Shown piece by piece: positions 52,845-62,665 of a DNA stretch of 64,000 bases. The position numbers and the translations under genes were made by a program. Under the pieces are notes generated by a model. It was not told the origin of the DNA. It saw nothing but the letters and a program-made list of their open reading frames with translations, and made no database searches. The DNA lies in NCBI GenBank assembly GCA_023055425.1, contig JALGPY010000009.1, positions 18,621,775 to 18,685,774 on the forward strand, given 5' to 3'. Positions within the stretch are counted from its first letter, which is position 1. Every line of letters starts with the position of its first letter. Source of the DNA: Linanthus parryae. Lineage: Eukaryota > Streptophyta > Magnoliopsida > Ericales > Polemoniaceae.

Positions 52845-55781
52845 TGACGCGAATTCTTAACGCATTTAAACAAGTGCGCGGTCATGTAATATAGGGGTGG
52901 TATTTCAACCCCGATCGATCCCACGAGGACAGAGTTGATATTATTTAGCTAAGTTATTAGTTAAGAGTACAATAACTAGGAGAAAGAATTGTGATTTGAA
53001 TAGCTGTCACCCTCAAACAAGTGACAAAAAGTTATATAACAACTAAACTATTATTTTGTATTTTTTTTAAATTATTAAAATAGATATGAAGAGAACAGGA
53101 TATCTCTAGATCACCTAGGTTTTTAGTCGATTTTTGGATTAACAAGTAACACGTTAAATTCTATTAAAATCAAGCCGGGTAATAGGCTATGACAATCTCC
53201 TATCGGTCTCATGTCATTTTACGCTCGCTTGTCTAGAATCTCCTGTCGGTCTCATGTTGTCTATCGATTTCTTCTAGTAGGTCATCTACTGACATGATAA
53301 TGGGTCATGTTGGTCCACCGTATCACAGAAGAGCTGAATGAAAACTTTTAAGTATTTTTAAATATTAACTTTCATATCTGTTTTGGTGTAAAACATAGCA
53401 GAAAAGCGGTCTTGGGAGTAAATTCATACAATATTCATAGTAATTCTAAAATTATGAAATTTTAACTGAAAGTATAACACCTCTAGAAATAACATATCTA
53501 TATTTGGTAACCATTGAATTAGAATAAGTACATGAAATATATGAAAAATCTCACTGGTCTGGGATTGAGCAGAGTGTTAAAATAGAACTGGTTTTTGGCG
53601 AATTAAAATTAAATACAAGTACAATTGACCTGAAATTTTTATCGTAGAAACATCACATACAAATACACAAACTGTAAATATTTCAAAATTTTCTGAAATC
53701 TTTAACTATTTTTCCTAATTTCGTGAAAATAGTCTCAAACAAGAACTTCATGAATTTCTATACTTAAAAAATTTGTTGCATGCAAGATTCATTCAACAAA
53801 AATCTGAAATTAAACTAACACAAGGTATAAATCATGTACATATCACTACCCACAACATTTTCTCACATGATTCTAGCAACAAACTTGTTTTTTTTTATGA
53901 CATGCATGAATGTTCAAATGTGGGTTTTATGAAATATACAACATTCAAGTACCAATATGATGATCTAGCCATGAAAATGATGAAGCATGCTTGGAGATGA
54001 AGATCAAGTTTAAAAGTTAAAATCAAAGATCAAACAACACATGCAACTCGAGATCAAGCAATTTCATGCCAAGAACATGAACTATCTACAAATTGAACAC
54101 ATAAAGAAGAGAAGAGTGCTTACATATAAAGCTTGAGAGAAACTAGAGATTTATCTTGGGATTTTGGAGGTTGAATAAGCTTGGATTCTTGAAAAAGATG
54201 AAGAAAATGCTTCCCCCAATGCAAAGTATAACATGGGTATTGAGTTCTCATGAATTGAGAGGTAGAAAATGGAGTTTTGGGGGTGTTTTGTGAGGGTCAA
54301 CACCAAAAATCGGGATCTGTATATGAAGAGAGAGAATAGAGAATTCTTGAATGCTCTTGATGAGGGAGATGCAAAGTAAAAGAGAATGAGAGACATGTGC
54401 ATGATGGTGGGGGTATACATAGAGTTATACATGTGATGAAGAATAATAGTATATTGTAATTGATAGTTGAATGGATGACATATTGATATACCAACATTAT
54501 TTGGGAAGACATGCTAGCTTGGGGTAAATTATGTAAAATCCAATAATTGAGAGGTTGATGCATAAAAACATAAAGTTTGGAACACAATTACAAATTTACA
54601 TAAAGTTTTGGGGAAACTATGAATTTAATACTAACTAACAAGCTAGCACAAACATAACATTCTTAAAATATTTTTTATAAAGTCTAGCATACTTAATAAA
54701 ATATTAACATTAACACACATATTTAGAAAATAATCAAATCGCTTATAAGACATAAACGCACAACATAAATATGAGGGTTACTACATCACTAGTCAACTAA
54801 CGGTTCCGGTTTCATCCCCATTAAGAATTAAGCATAGATTATGAACAATTGAATTAGTATAAAACTCACATTTAAGCATGATTCATCATGATGAATAAAC
54901 TTTGGTTCCTTGATTAGCAATTCCTACTCTAACCGTGTCAATAGGCTAGAATCGTTAACAAGATTCAAGAACTACAATCCATTCAATAAAAAAAATTAAT
55001 AGCATGAAATAAAGATTAAAATCCGGAAAACTTCATCGTCTACATGAACCTTAGGATCTCATAGAGATGCTTAGAAATGGAATTTAGCTAATCTTATTAG
55101 AAAGAGAAAAACAATATATTTTCTCCATAAAATGATTGAGAAGAAGAAGAATAAGAAGAAGAAGAAGTAATCAAAACCCAGGTCTTCAATGGAAGTCTAG
55201 AGTTATTCCCCGTCGTCTCCTTCGTACGTCCTCCTCCTTCTCCAATTGCGTGAATCCTCTCTTTCAAGCCCTAGGTTGTTCTCCTTAATGCCTCCCCCAT
55301 TCTTTATTTTTAAGTTTTGTGAATTAACACTTTGATCCCCTTCAAAATTGTGTGTGCTTGGATTTTTGATCGCGGGATCAAATTGTGGTCTTGCGGCTGA
55401 TCTTGTGATCACAATTTTGATCCTACACTTCCAGCGAGTTGTTTTTTATTCCTCTCGAAATTTTGGCTAAGGCTTTTTCTCCTCTTAGCTTCTCCTCTTG
55501 CTCCCGAGCTTTTCGAAAAATCCGAAGTTCGTTCTCGCTTCCAGTATCATCACCAATCCCCCGGTTCCTGAAACGAACAACACTAAACATACCGGAGAGA
55601 TCAAATGTGATAAATTAAGCTCAAACATACGATAAAAATGCACGGGCTATCATTTACGTATAAAAAGCTCACATACTCGAATTTCTCACAATCATAGCAT
55701 GTTTCTCATACAAATTACCCCAAATTGCACGCAAAACGATATCAAATCACGCGAGAATATAACTCATATTAAGATTTATCA
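52845..55781 (-). mobile_element. Athila-like solo LTR inside the LINE, itself interrupted
   Basis: It starts TGACGCGAATTC and shares GGTATTTCAACCCC, CGATCCCACGAGGAC and the following order of blocks with the other Athila-like LTRs. It ends AAGATTTATCA. The target duplication TGATC (52840-52844, 55782-55786) is perfect, and LINE coding resumes exactly behind it. Only one LTR is present, so it is a solo LTR. After subtracting the inner insertion the length is about 1.5 kb. Confidence 0.85.
53327..54784 (-). mobile_element. Insertion inside the Athila-like solo LTR, perhaps a gypsy solo LTR
   Basis: Homology to the other Athila-like LTRs breaks near GGTCCACC and resumes near 54790. ATCAC occurs at both edges (53322-53326, 54785-54789) as a possible target duplication. 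The minus-strand start TGTAGTAACCCTCATATTT resembles gypsy LTR starts (TGTAATACCCC type). The other end does not show the expected CA, so the type remains open. No coding sequence. Confidence 0.4.
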
Positions 55782-55786
55782 TGATC
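54785..55786 (-). other. Right half of the Athila-like solo LTR
   Basis: Continues the LTR after the inner insertion. It is mostly AT-rich, with an AAGAAGAAGAAG run near 55140-55170 and CCCTAGGTTGTTCTC, which matches TCCCTAGGTTGCTCTTGAG in the other LTRs. No gene. Confidence 0.6.
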
Positions 55787-57490
55787 TTCGTGCTCTATTT
55801 TATAGAACATATTGGAAATACATTGATTATGAAATTTTTAATACTTGTCTCGAAGAATGGGAGTGACGTATCTGTTATTAATGAGACTTTCATTGATTTA
55901 ACCCAAACATTGAGATGATAAAAGAGTTTTTCTTTGATTTTTCACCTTATCAGTTTATGTAATGTTTCCTATAAGCTCACTTCCAAAAAGATCGCTAAGA
56001 TTAAGTGATTTTATGCCTTTAATTATTGATGATACTCAATAGGCTTATCACGGACAAATAGGCTTATCACGGATAATGATATAATTTTGTTTGGAAAATC
56101 TACACTCGATGCATTAACAAAAATGTTTCATTCTATTCTATGATAGAATAGAATGGGGCTTTCTTTTTTTTCCTTCAATAAATAGGTTTTCCTTCTTTCT
56201 TGATTGATTGAGTTATGGCTTGTGTTTCTTCTGTAAAAATTCATATTATAATAAATGGACGGAGAACCCCTTCTTTTAATCCTAATAGATGGATTCCTAT
56301 TAGCTTAGGTAGAACTACTCTTAGCCTTAACACTATGCCTAATGACTCTTTAGCGAGTACTTTACTGACCCCTAATGGTCAATGGAACCAAAGCCTTGTT
56401 ACAGCACATTTTTCAGCTGATGAGGCAGAGGCAATTCTTGATTTTCCGAGAGCTTTTGTCCACGGTAATGATAATCTTGTTTGGTCCAAAACTAGAGATG
56501 GGTTATTCACAGTTAAGTCAGGGTACCGGGTGGCATTTCATCTTTTGAAACAAAATGCCATCTCCAACATACCAGGTTCTAGCAATGGTTCCCAAAGTCA
56601 AGTGGTAGATTATTTGGAATATTGCTATACCTAAGAAAATTTAGGTGTTTCTGTAGACATTAATGCATAAAAATATTCCTACGAAGTTGAATCTAGGAAA
56701 AAAAAAAAGAAGAATTACCCCCCTAATTTGATGTGGCCTCGAAATCACTTTTGATGTGGCCTCTCCATAGTGGGATTTCACAATTACCCCCCTAATTTGT
56801 CCTTCAATTTCTGCTCGACGGAATTGATATTTTCTCTCAATCCGTCTCATAGATCTTTTCTAGCCTTTGCTCTGTGGGAATTATGGCATAAAAAAAAAGT
56901 AGTCTAAAAATATTGAAGTAGTTCCGTTTTTTAAAGAGACGGTTATCAATAAGGTACATGATGAGTTTATGAAATTCAAATATAGTACTTACACTTGCTC
57001 GAGTACGATGATTGTAGGTACAAACGATGGATAATCACCGGTGGTGAGCGCCATAATTCGGCATACTCAAGTGCAACTTTGATGCTGCATGTTGTAGATC
57101 CTCTTGATCTGCAACTGGATCTGCTATTATTCGCAATTCTTCTGATGATTTTGTGCGAGCTTGGGCCTTCACAATCCCTTGTCACTCCGACTCTTTGTTG
57201 TTGGAGGCTGAAGCTTTGAAGATAGGATTGAAATTCGCGGCTTCGTATGGATTCTACTCTCATTGCATAAACTGATTCAAAATGCTTGATGCAAGCATTG
57301 AAGCGATCATTAAAACAACTGAAGATGGAAAGAGAAGGATTTAGAAAGTCGGTCGAAAATTAATGATGTGGTTGTTTTGAGAAATTTAGGAAATAACCCG
57401 ACTATATCCCAATGTTTATGTCGGTTGGATACCGAGAAATTTTAATGGTTTAGCTGATAGATTATGTTCCTACGTGCCAGACACACAAAA

Positions 57491-58231
57491 TGTGTTGATT
57501 TTTTTTTTTAAGAATTAAATCATACAGCCACCCAGATATTGCATTGTCCGGTTCAATGGATTAGACGTCAGCAAATAGTGCTCCAAAAAAATTCTCCGGC
57601 AGAGCAATTTTTTAGTGCTCCAAAATAGCACCACGCGTCGCTATACAACCAATGAGCGTCTGCCAATCACTGACTGTTTGTTTAAGTACTAGAAAATAAC
57701 CCATGCCCATAAGGCACTTATAAAATATATAATTAAGCTTATACTTAATTTTTTGAAATAAATTTAGATTATTAATTAATACTTTTTTTTAATGAATAGA
57801 TAAATAATGCATATTGTGTTTAATGATCGAATTTGAAAATATAAACAATATCTATGTGTTGATTAAATAGATAAGGCACAATTCTGAATATACAAACAAT
57901 ATCTTGATTTACTCTAACTGAACTAAATTAAAACTTGTGCAAGAAAAAAAAATATTCAAATCAACGCACTAAAATGTCTCAAGACATTTTTAGAAATTAG
58001 ATGGCTATGATATTTTCATTTACATGTTTTGGAGGAAAACACCTAGTGCTTTGTTATATAGATTGTACTTTAATTGATTGTAGATTACCATGCTGTGCTC
58101 TAATTGAGCACTAAAAAAAATCTTCGGCTGATAAGATTAGTTGATCAGTTTTATCTAGTAATTTGGGAGTACAGTTTGGGAGAATGTCTTAGCACCTGCC
58201 TAGCATGTGCATGGATCCCCCTATCCACATA
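57491..58231. other. Intergenic, AT-rich
   Basis: 740 bp without a gene. Related stretches GTGCTCCAAAAAAATTCTCC (57580) and GAGCACTAAAAAAAATCTTC (58106) lie about 525 bp apart in direct orientation. They might be worn ends of a small element, but no target duplication was found. Confidence 0.4.
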
Positions 58232-58451
58232 TACTCCGTTGTTTCAGAGTCTTCACATTTGACTTTTTTGAATCATTTTGATCCGTTGATTTGGTTAGCA
58301 AAACAATTCAAGAACTCGGTAATTTTTCACGGTATTGTAGAGTAATTTGAACACTACGACACCGTAAATTTACCGAACTTAAATTGTTTTTCTAACCAAA
58401 TCAACGGGTCAAAATGACTAAAAAAAAGTCAAATGTGAAGAATCTGGAGTA
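58232..58451. mobile_element. Stowaway-type MITE
   Basis: Two long arms are nearly perfect inverted repeats: TACTCCGTTGTTTCAGAG with TTCACATTTGACTTTTTT on the left, AAAAAAGTCAAATGTGAAG and CTGGAGTA on the right. They enclose a short loop, about 220 bp in all. TA at both ends and the CTCCGT-like terminus fit Tc1/mariner-derived Stowaway elements. Non-coding. Confidence 0.88.
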
Positions 58452-58489
58452 TTTTTTTAAGAAAAAAGCTGGAGTACACACAGAGCCAC

Positions 58490-59122
58490 CGCCCTCCTTG
58501 TCCCTCCATTTTTCTAGTCCTTAAAAATCACTGTTTCAATGTCATTCCTTCTGCAGAGTGCAGTCGCCTTTCTTTCTCTCCCTCTCTCTCCACCTTATAA
58601 CCAGAGAGAGCCCTCTCTTCCCTTGTTCTTGCTTCTACAATTGCAGATTGAGAGAAAGAGAGAGAACTAACCCATCTCTCTCTCCACCGTTCTGGGTTTA
58701 TTTGTCTCTCTCTGCCAAAACCCCTAAATTTCACTTCCCTTTACCCTCCTCCGTTTTCACCGTCTCTCTCTTCCAAAACCCCTAAATTTCACAGTCGACA
58801 AGAACCCAGAAACGATCTTCAGCAACTCTGAAGAAATCCTCACAAAGGTTCGACATTTATGTCTTCTTTGGCTTTGGTTGCTCTGGAGCTCCCCTGTTTC
58901 TTGATCTTGTTCTTCGTTTCCCCAATTTAGGACTTCGGATTCAAATTTCTTGGAAAGGAATGTCGTCGGTTCCTTTTTTAACATAAAATTCAATTCAATT
59001 TAGGGAAGTTTGGAGTCATAACCTTGTGGAAGAGTTCAAATTGATTCGAGAAAAATTCGATAAATTCCGTTATATTGCTATGGATACAAAGTTCCCAGGT
59101 GTGGTTTTGACTCTACAGTCCC
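58490..59122 (+). pseudogene. 5' fragment of a CAF1-type CCR4-NOT deadenylase gene
   Basis: A CT-rich leader (58490-58846) holds a 58-bp tandem duplication (CCAAAACCCCTAAATTTCAC at 58715 and 58773). A plausible intron runs from CACAAAG/GTTCG (58847) to AATTTAG (59003). The exon then reads [20 protein letters not shown], followed by [16 protein letters not shown]. This is the N-terminal block of CAF1, the nuclease subunit that shortens mRNA poly(A) tails. The catalytic D-x-E motif reads D-T-K (Lys codon 59089-59091), so even an intact copy would lack a metal ligand. It breaks off at 59122, where a copia LTR starts. No in-frame ATG was found. Close to a CAF1 gene but probably dead. Confidence 0.75.
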
Positions 59123-59455
59123 TGTTGAGTTGGTGCCTTGAATTGGCCAAAGACGGCCAAACTCTTTGTTTCCAACTTTGAATAGGGAACATTGGAAGTC
59201 AAAGGCGGTGGAGGATTAGTTAGGAAATAAGTTTGTTTCAAAATTAGATTTGGAAACTTTAGGGATTTCCTAGCCCTATATAAAGAACCAATTAGTCACA
59301 CTATTAGGCATGCACATCATTGTAGTCTTGTTCCTCTTAAGTGAATAAAGGGTGCTTTTTCCGCCGTGGAGGTAGCAATATTTTGCTAGCGAACCACGTA
59401 AAATTTTGTGTTCTTCTTTATTCGTTCTTTGTTCATGAGGTGGTTTGTCATAACA
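59123..59455 (+). repeat. Copia 5' LTR inserted in the CAF1-like exon
   Basis: 333 bp from TGTTGAGTTGG to CATAACA. It contains a plus-strand TATA box CTATATAAAG at 59276-59285. The primer site follows at 59459. Confidence 0.75.
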
Positions 59456-59458
59456 AAC

Positions 59459-59474
59459 TGGTATCAGAGCTCGG
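59459..59474 (+). other. Copia primer binding site
   Basis: TGGTATCAGAGCTCGG, the canonical copia site complementary to initiator methionine tRNA, three bases after the LTR end. Confidence 0.9.
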
Positions 59475-59603
59475 GTTTGGCGGTGTTTCAAGATCAAGAT
59501 CAAGGCGGGGCAAAGCTAGGGTTTCACAACTTGGTGAAATCAAAGCTACGGTTTTGCGATCTAGGTGGAGCACGCGACTAGGGTTCAAGATCCACCAAGA
59601 ACG

Positions 59604-60015
59604 ATGTCCGGATCGATGTTGAAGATCGACAGATTCACAGGAGGGAACAACTTTAGTCTGTGGAAGATAAAGATGGAGGTTTTGCTCAAATTGCAAGGCA
59701 TATGGGCACCTTTGACTGCAGACAAGGGAGGCATGATTTGCATCAATGAAGTTCAAGGCGATGGAGGAGAAGGCACGTTCTAACATTATGTTGTGCTTAT
59801 CAGATGACGTGATCATCAAGGTCGCAAATCAGAAGGAAGCAGCGAAGCTCTGGCTCAAGTTGGAGAGTCTCTACATGACAAAGAGTCTCATTAGCAAGTC
59901 TATGCTAAAGAAAATACTCTTCACTTTGCGGATGCTCTAATGTATGGCTCTCAAAGACCATCTTGATCAATTGAACACAATTCTCCTGATTTGCGTAATT
60001 TGGCAAGAAGGTGGG
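59604..60015 (+). pseudogene. Copia gag, truncated by Tat2
   Basis: From the ATG at 59604 it reads KIDRFTGGNNFSLWKIKM and LLKLQGIWAPL. After a frameshift near 59745 come MEEKARSNIMLCLSDDVI, AAKLWLKLESLYMTKSL and, past a TAA near 59938, LKDHLDQLNTIL. This is the UBN2-type gag common to copia elements, which forms the particle and binds RNA. It ends at 60015 where the Tat2 LTR begins. Confidence 0.9.
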
Positions 60016-60970
60016 TGTACATACAAATTTATGCAATTGGAAACAAGAGCGAGAAATCTGGTGTCAAATATATTTTATTGATGTAATAATGTAGTGGATT
60101 ACAATCTCAGATAGTAAATTTCTAAACAGAAATTAAATTCCCTGATTCTTCTCCTGAAACGTCGAACGAGGGCTTCGCAGCTTGATCTCGAATCGAACGG
60201 ATGGGCGATCTTCGATTTTGATGAAGAACGCGATGAAGGTCTCGAAGAACACAAACGCCGAACGAGGGCTTTAGAGGCTTGATCTCGGATCGGAAGGATG
60301 AATATCTTCGATGTTGATGAAGAACTGGATGAACGCCTTGAAGAACACGAAGAACGGCTTGAAGATCTTCGAGTGTCTTACAGAGCGCTGATGAAGATCT
60401 TCAACAACTTGATGAACTTGATGATGATCTTCGAAGAACTTGATGAAGAACTTCGAAGGGCTAGATGATGATGATCTTGATGATGGATGAACTCGTCAGG
60501 GCTTTAGCAGCTTGATCTTAAGAGCTCTCTCCTTCTCGCAAGATGTAATTGTGTGTAATTGTGTGTCCCATATGCCTAGGGATGGCTCATTTATATAGGC
60601 ATGGGCTGGCTTGATGGCCAAGGTAGAAAATAAATATAATTATTTAGTTATTTATTTTGTGCATCAATTTGACAAGTGGCGCAACATGATTGGCTGAGCT
60701 TGCAAGTCTTGATAGCTGCATCATCTTGACAAGTGGTGCTATTTGATTGGCCTTCCTTGTTGACTTGTAGTCATGTCATGCAGTGACGTGGCATCGCCAT
60801 AAGCAGTCCTTGATTGTAAATAAAGTTTTGTCTCATTTACAATTTAATCATCTATTAATTATTTCTAAGCATAGTAATTTAGCAGCGAGTGCTATCTGAT
60901 CCCTCACTTTAATTAGGCAATAATAAACCCGTGGCACTATTTAAGTGGCCGCAAATTTTGCGTGTCTACA
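60016..60970 (-). repeat. Tat2 3' LTR
   Basis: 955 bp. On the minus strand it starts TGTAGACACGC and ends GTATGTACA, similar in form to the Tat1 LTR ends. A minus-strand TATA box (CTATATAAATG) lies at about 60588-60598. Downstream of it in the minus sense, 60161-60350 is a 96-bp tandem duplication (GTCGAACGAGGGCT, GCCGAACGAGGGCT), followed on the plus strand by GAAGAACTTGATGAA-type repeats. Several GACAAGTGG motifs occur near 60670-60740. Confidence 0.8.
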
Positions 60971-60990
60971 AATGCCCCCTCGAGACTTGT
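60971..60990 (-). other. Polypurine tract of Tat2
   Basis: On the minus strand TCTCGAGGGGGCATT lies directly before the LTR start TGTAGACACG, as in Tat1 (AAAGGGGGCTAA). Confidence 0.75.
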
Positions 60991-61290
60991 TTACCAGCTC
61001 TTGATCTCGTTAGTAGACGAGTCTCGATAAGAAATTTTATTTTGCGAACTTTGAGACTAAGCAATGGCTTTCAAAATTGACCTTTACCATTTCTTCCGAA
61101 TTGAATGTAAATGCCCCATCAATGTCCTTGACCCCAATTTTTTTTATTTTTTATGTGGAATTGACATGCCCTGATGGTCAAGCTAACTCTTTTGTCTCTC
61201 ATAGTAGTTGCTACTCGCTGCAACCAAACCATAGCAGTAGCTCCTTTGGTAGTTATAGCCCACGCAGCCAGTAATGCTTAGAGTTAAAAG

Positions 61291-61313
61291 GATATATATA
61301 TATATATATATAT
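61291..61313. repeat. TA dinucleotide microsatellite
   Basis: About eleven TA units, in the promoter-side region of the Tat2 antisense gene. Confidence 0.9.
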
Positions 61314-62383
61314 ACATATTTTTAGAAGATTTTTTTTTGGTAAAATTAAATGTGCGGAAAATTATTTTCCTAAATCATGTGCAACCAAACGCAATCTGGC
61401 CCCCTTTATTTCAGCAATCTTATGGCCAGCCTGAAGCTTAGTGGGCTAGTCTAACTATTATGTCGCATGTGAAGCCCAACCCATTCAGCTGGTTAGGCCC
61501 ACCCAAATAAACTCCTCAAATGTGGAAACAAAACCACTGGAGAAGTTCTCTGGGTCAACTCTGTAGTGGCGGTGAAGCATTTCAAATTTAGGAAACAATT
61601 CCATTTAACAAAAACATGGAGATCTTCTTGCCATGTGTGTACCAGTTTTTTTTTTCGGACTGATTTCTTTATTCCATCCATTCCTTTTCACCTTTATTCT
61701 TCTATAAAAGGAGTCGACCAGGCACCTAGCACCTCACGCTTCCAGTAATCTTGGAGCAAATTCAGAAGCTCACAACAACAGCTGCGTTTCGGTAATACTC
61801 CTTGCCACCATACTTCACTATCCTTTGATTTTGTTTTGAGCTTTCCCATTCTTGTTGCTAATACTTCCCCCTCTTCGGTATGAGACATTACATGCTTTCG
61901 GCTATACTTCAGCTAATCCATAATTCAATCATCTTCATTGAATTTGTTAAGCAGTAGACAAGCTCAATGTTAGATTGTGACTGTAAGTATTTAGGTAGCC
62001 ACCAAACTAAAACATGCTTTGTTAGCAACCGATGTGAGTTATTGCTAGTATTACATCCAGTTACTCATTCTCTTCCCTGTGCAAACTGGTTGTGACTGAG
62101 AACAATGCCATCAACTCACAACAAATTCGTTAGCTACACTGCTTCCTGGTACCAAGGCTTCTTTACGCCCTGTTTTGCTCTTTTTTGCTTCTTTTTTTTT
62201 TTTACTTATGATTTGATCATCGAGACAATATACTGGAATATATCGAATTCTTTGAGTGTATTTTCTAAATTCATACCTTTTATGGAATGTCCCTGACCCC
62301 TTTTTTTTCCTCTGTCAGGTTCTCATCGAAGTTCTGACACTGGTGTATCACTTGGTTCGTTCTTTCTCAAGAGAGTTTCGCAC

Positions 62384-62532
62384 AGTGTTCAACGGCTCGG
62401 TCCGGCACTTGCATCTTTGCGAGGGCGTTCATAGTGTTCAACGGCTCGGTCCGGCACTTGTATCTTCACAAAGTTGTTTTGCAGTGTTCAACGGGTCGGT
62501 CCGGCACCTGTTCTCTACGAGAGCCGTGTTAA
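62384..62532 (+). repeat. Three tandem ~50-bp repeats in the Tat2 antisense leader
   Basis: Units start at 62384, 62433 and 62483. Each begins AGTGTTCAACGGCTCGGTCC (the third with GGGTCGG) and continues GGCACTTG. Spacings are 49 and 50 bp. Confidence 0.92.
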
Positions 62533-62662
62533 TACCGGAATCAACCGACTCCACACTTGCTTTAAACTTGTGTTAGAACCGTGTTGATACCGGAATAAAC
62601 CGACTCCACACTTGTTCGAATCGTATTAGAGTTGTGTTAACACCGGAACAAACCGACTCCAC
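62526..62662 (+). repeat. Three tandem ~54-bp repeats in the Tat2 antisense leader
   Basis: Units start at about 62526, 62581 and 62634. Each reads GTGTTnAnACCGGAAnnAAC then CGACTCCACACTTG. They follow the 50-bp set directly and end at the coding frame. Confidence 0.92.
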
Positions 62663-62665
62663 ACT

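Larger units (their letters stand above)
52695..57490 (+). pseudogene. L1-type LINE pseudogene, split by an Athila-like LTR
   Basis: Plus-strand pieces give a plant LINE in order. PFTTEEILSAFNEMHPLKAP sits just left of the LTR insertion, and ALFYRTYWKYI and NTCLEEWE just right of it. ISLCNVSYKL and RLITDND are RT motifs. NGQWNQSLV, DEAEAILDFPRAF and VKSGYRVAFH belong to the zf-RVT region. LALWELWHK, DAACCRS, LLLEAEALKIGLKFA and GWIPRNFNGLADRL form the plant-specific RNase H-like tail. The RT box region after IIINGRRT is deleted, joining RT directly to zf-RVT sequence at about 56300. Many stops are present. Confidence 0.85.
61660..62665 (+). promoter_or_regulatory. Promoter, leader intron and repeated leader of the Tat2 antisense gene
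   Basis: TCTATAAAAGG (61701-61711) is a strong plus-strand TATA box. About 80 bases on, TTTCG/GTAATAC (donor at 61792) and TTTTTTTTCCTCTGTCAG (acceptor ending 62318) fit a leader intron of about 527 bp. The second leader exon then carries two repeat sets before the coding frame. This resembles a complete Pol II gene start on the strand opposite to gag-pol. Confidence 0.6.

Noticed and set aside
55641..55652. Candidate LTR end GGGCTATCA
   Set aside because: Similar to the other Athila-like LTR ends, but the perfect TGATC duplication and resumption of the LINE place the true end at 55781.
57575..58135. Possible small transposon between two GCTC/GCAC-AAAAAAA stretches
   Set aside because: The stretches are in direct, not inverted, orientation and lack a target duplication.
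59459..59474. tRNA-like match TGGTATCAGAGC
   Set aside because: It is a retrotransposon primer binding site, not a tRNA gene; no cloverleaf follows.
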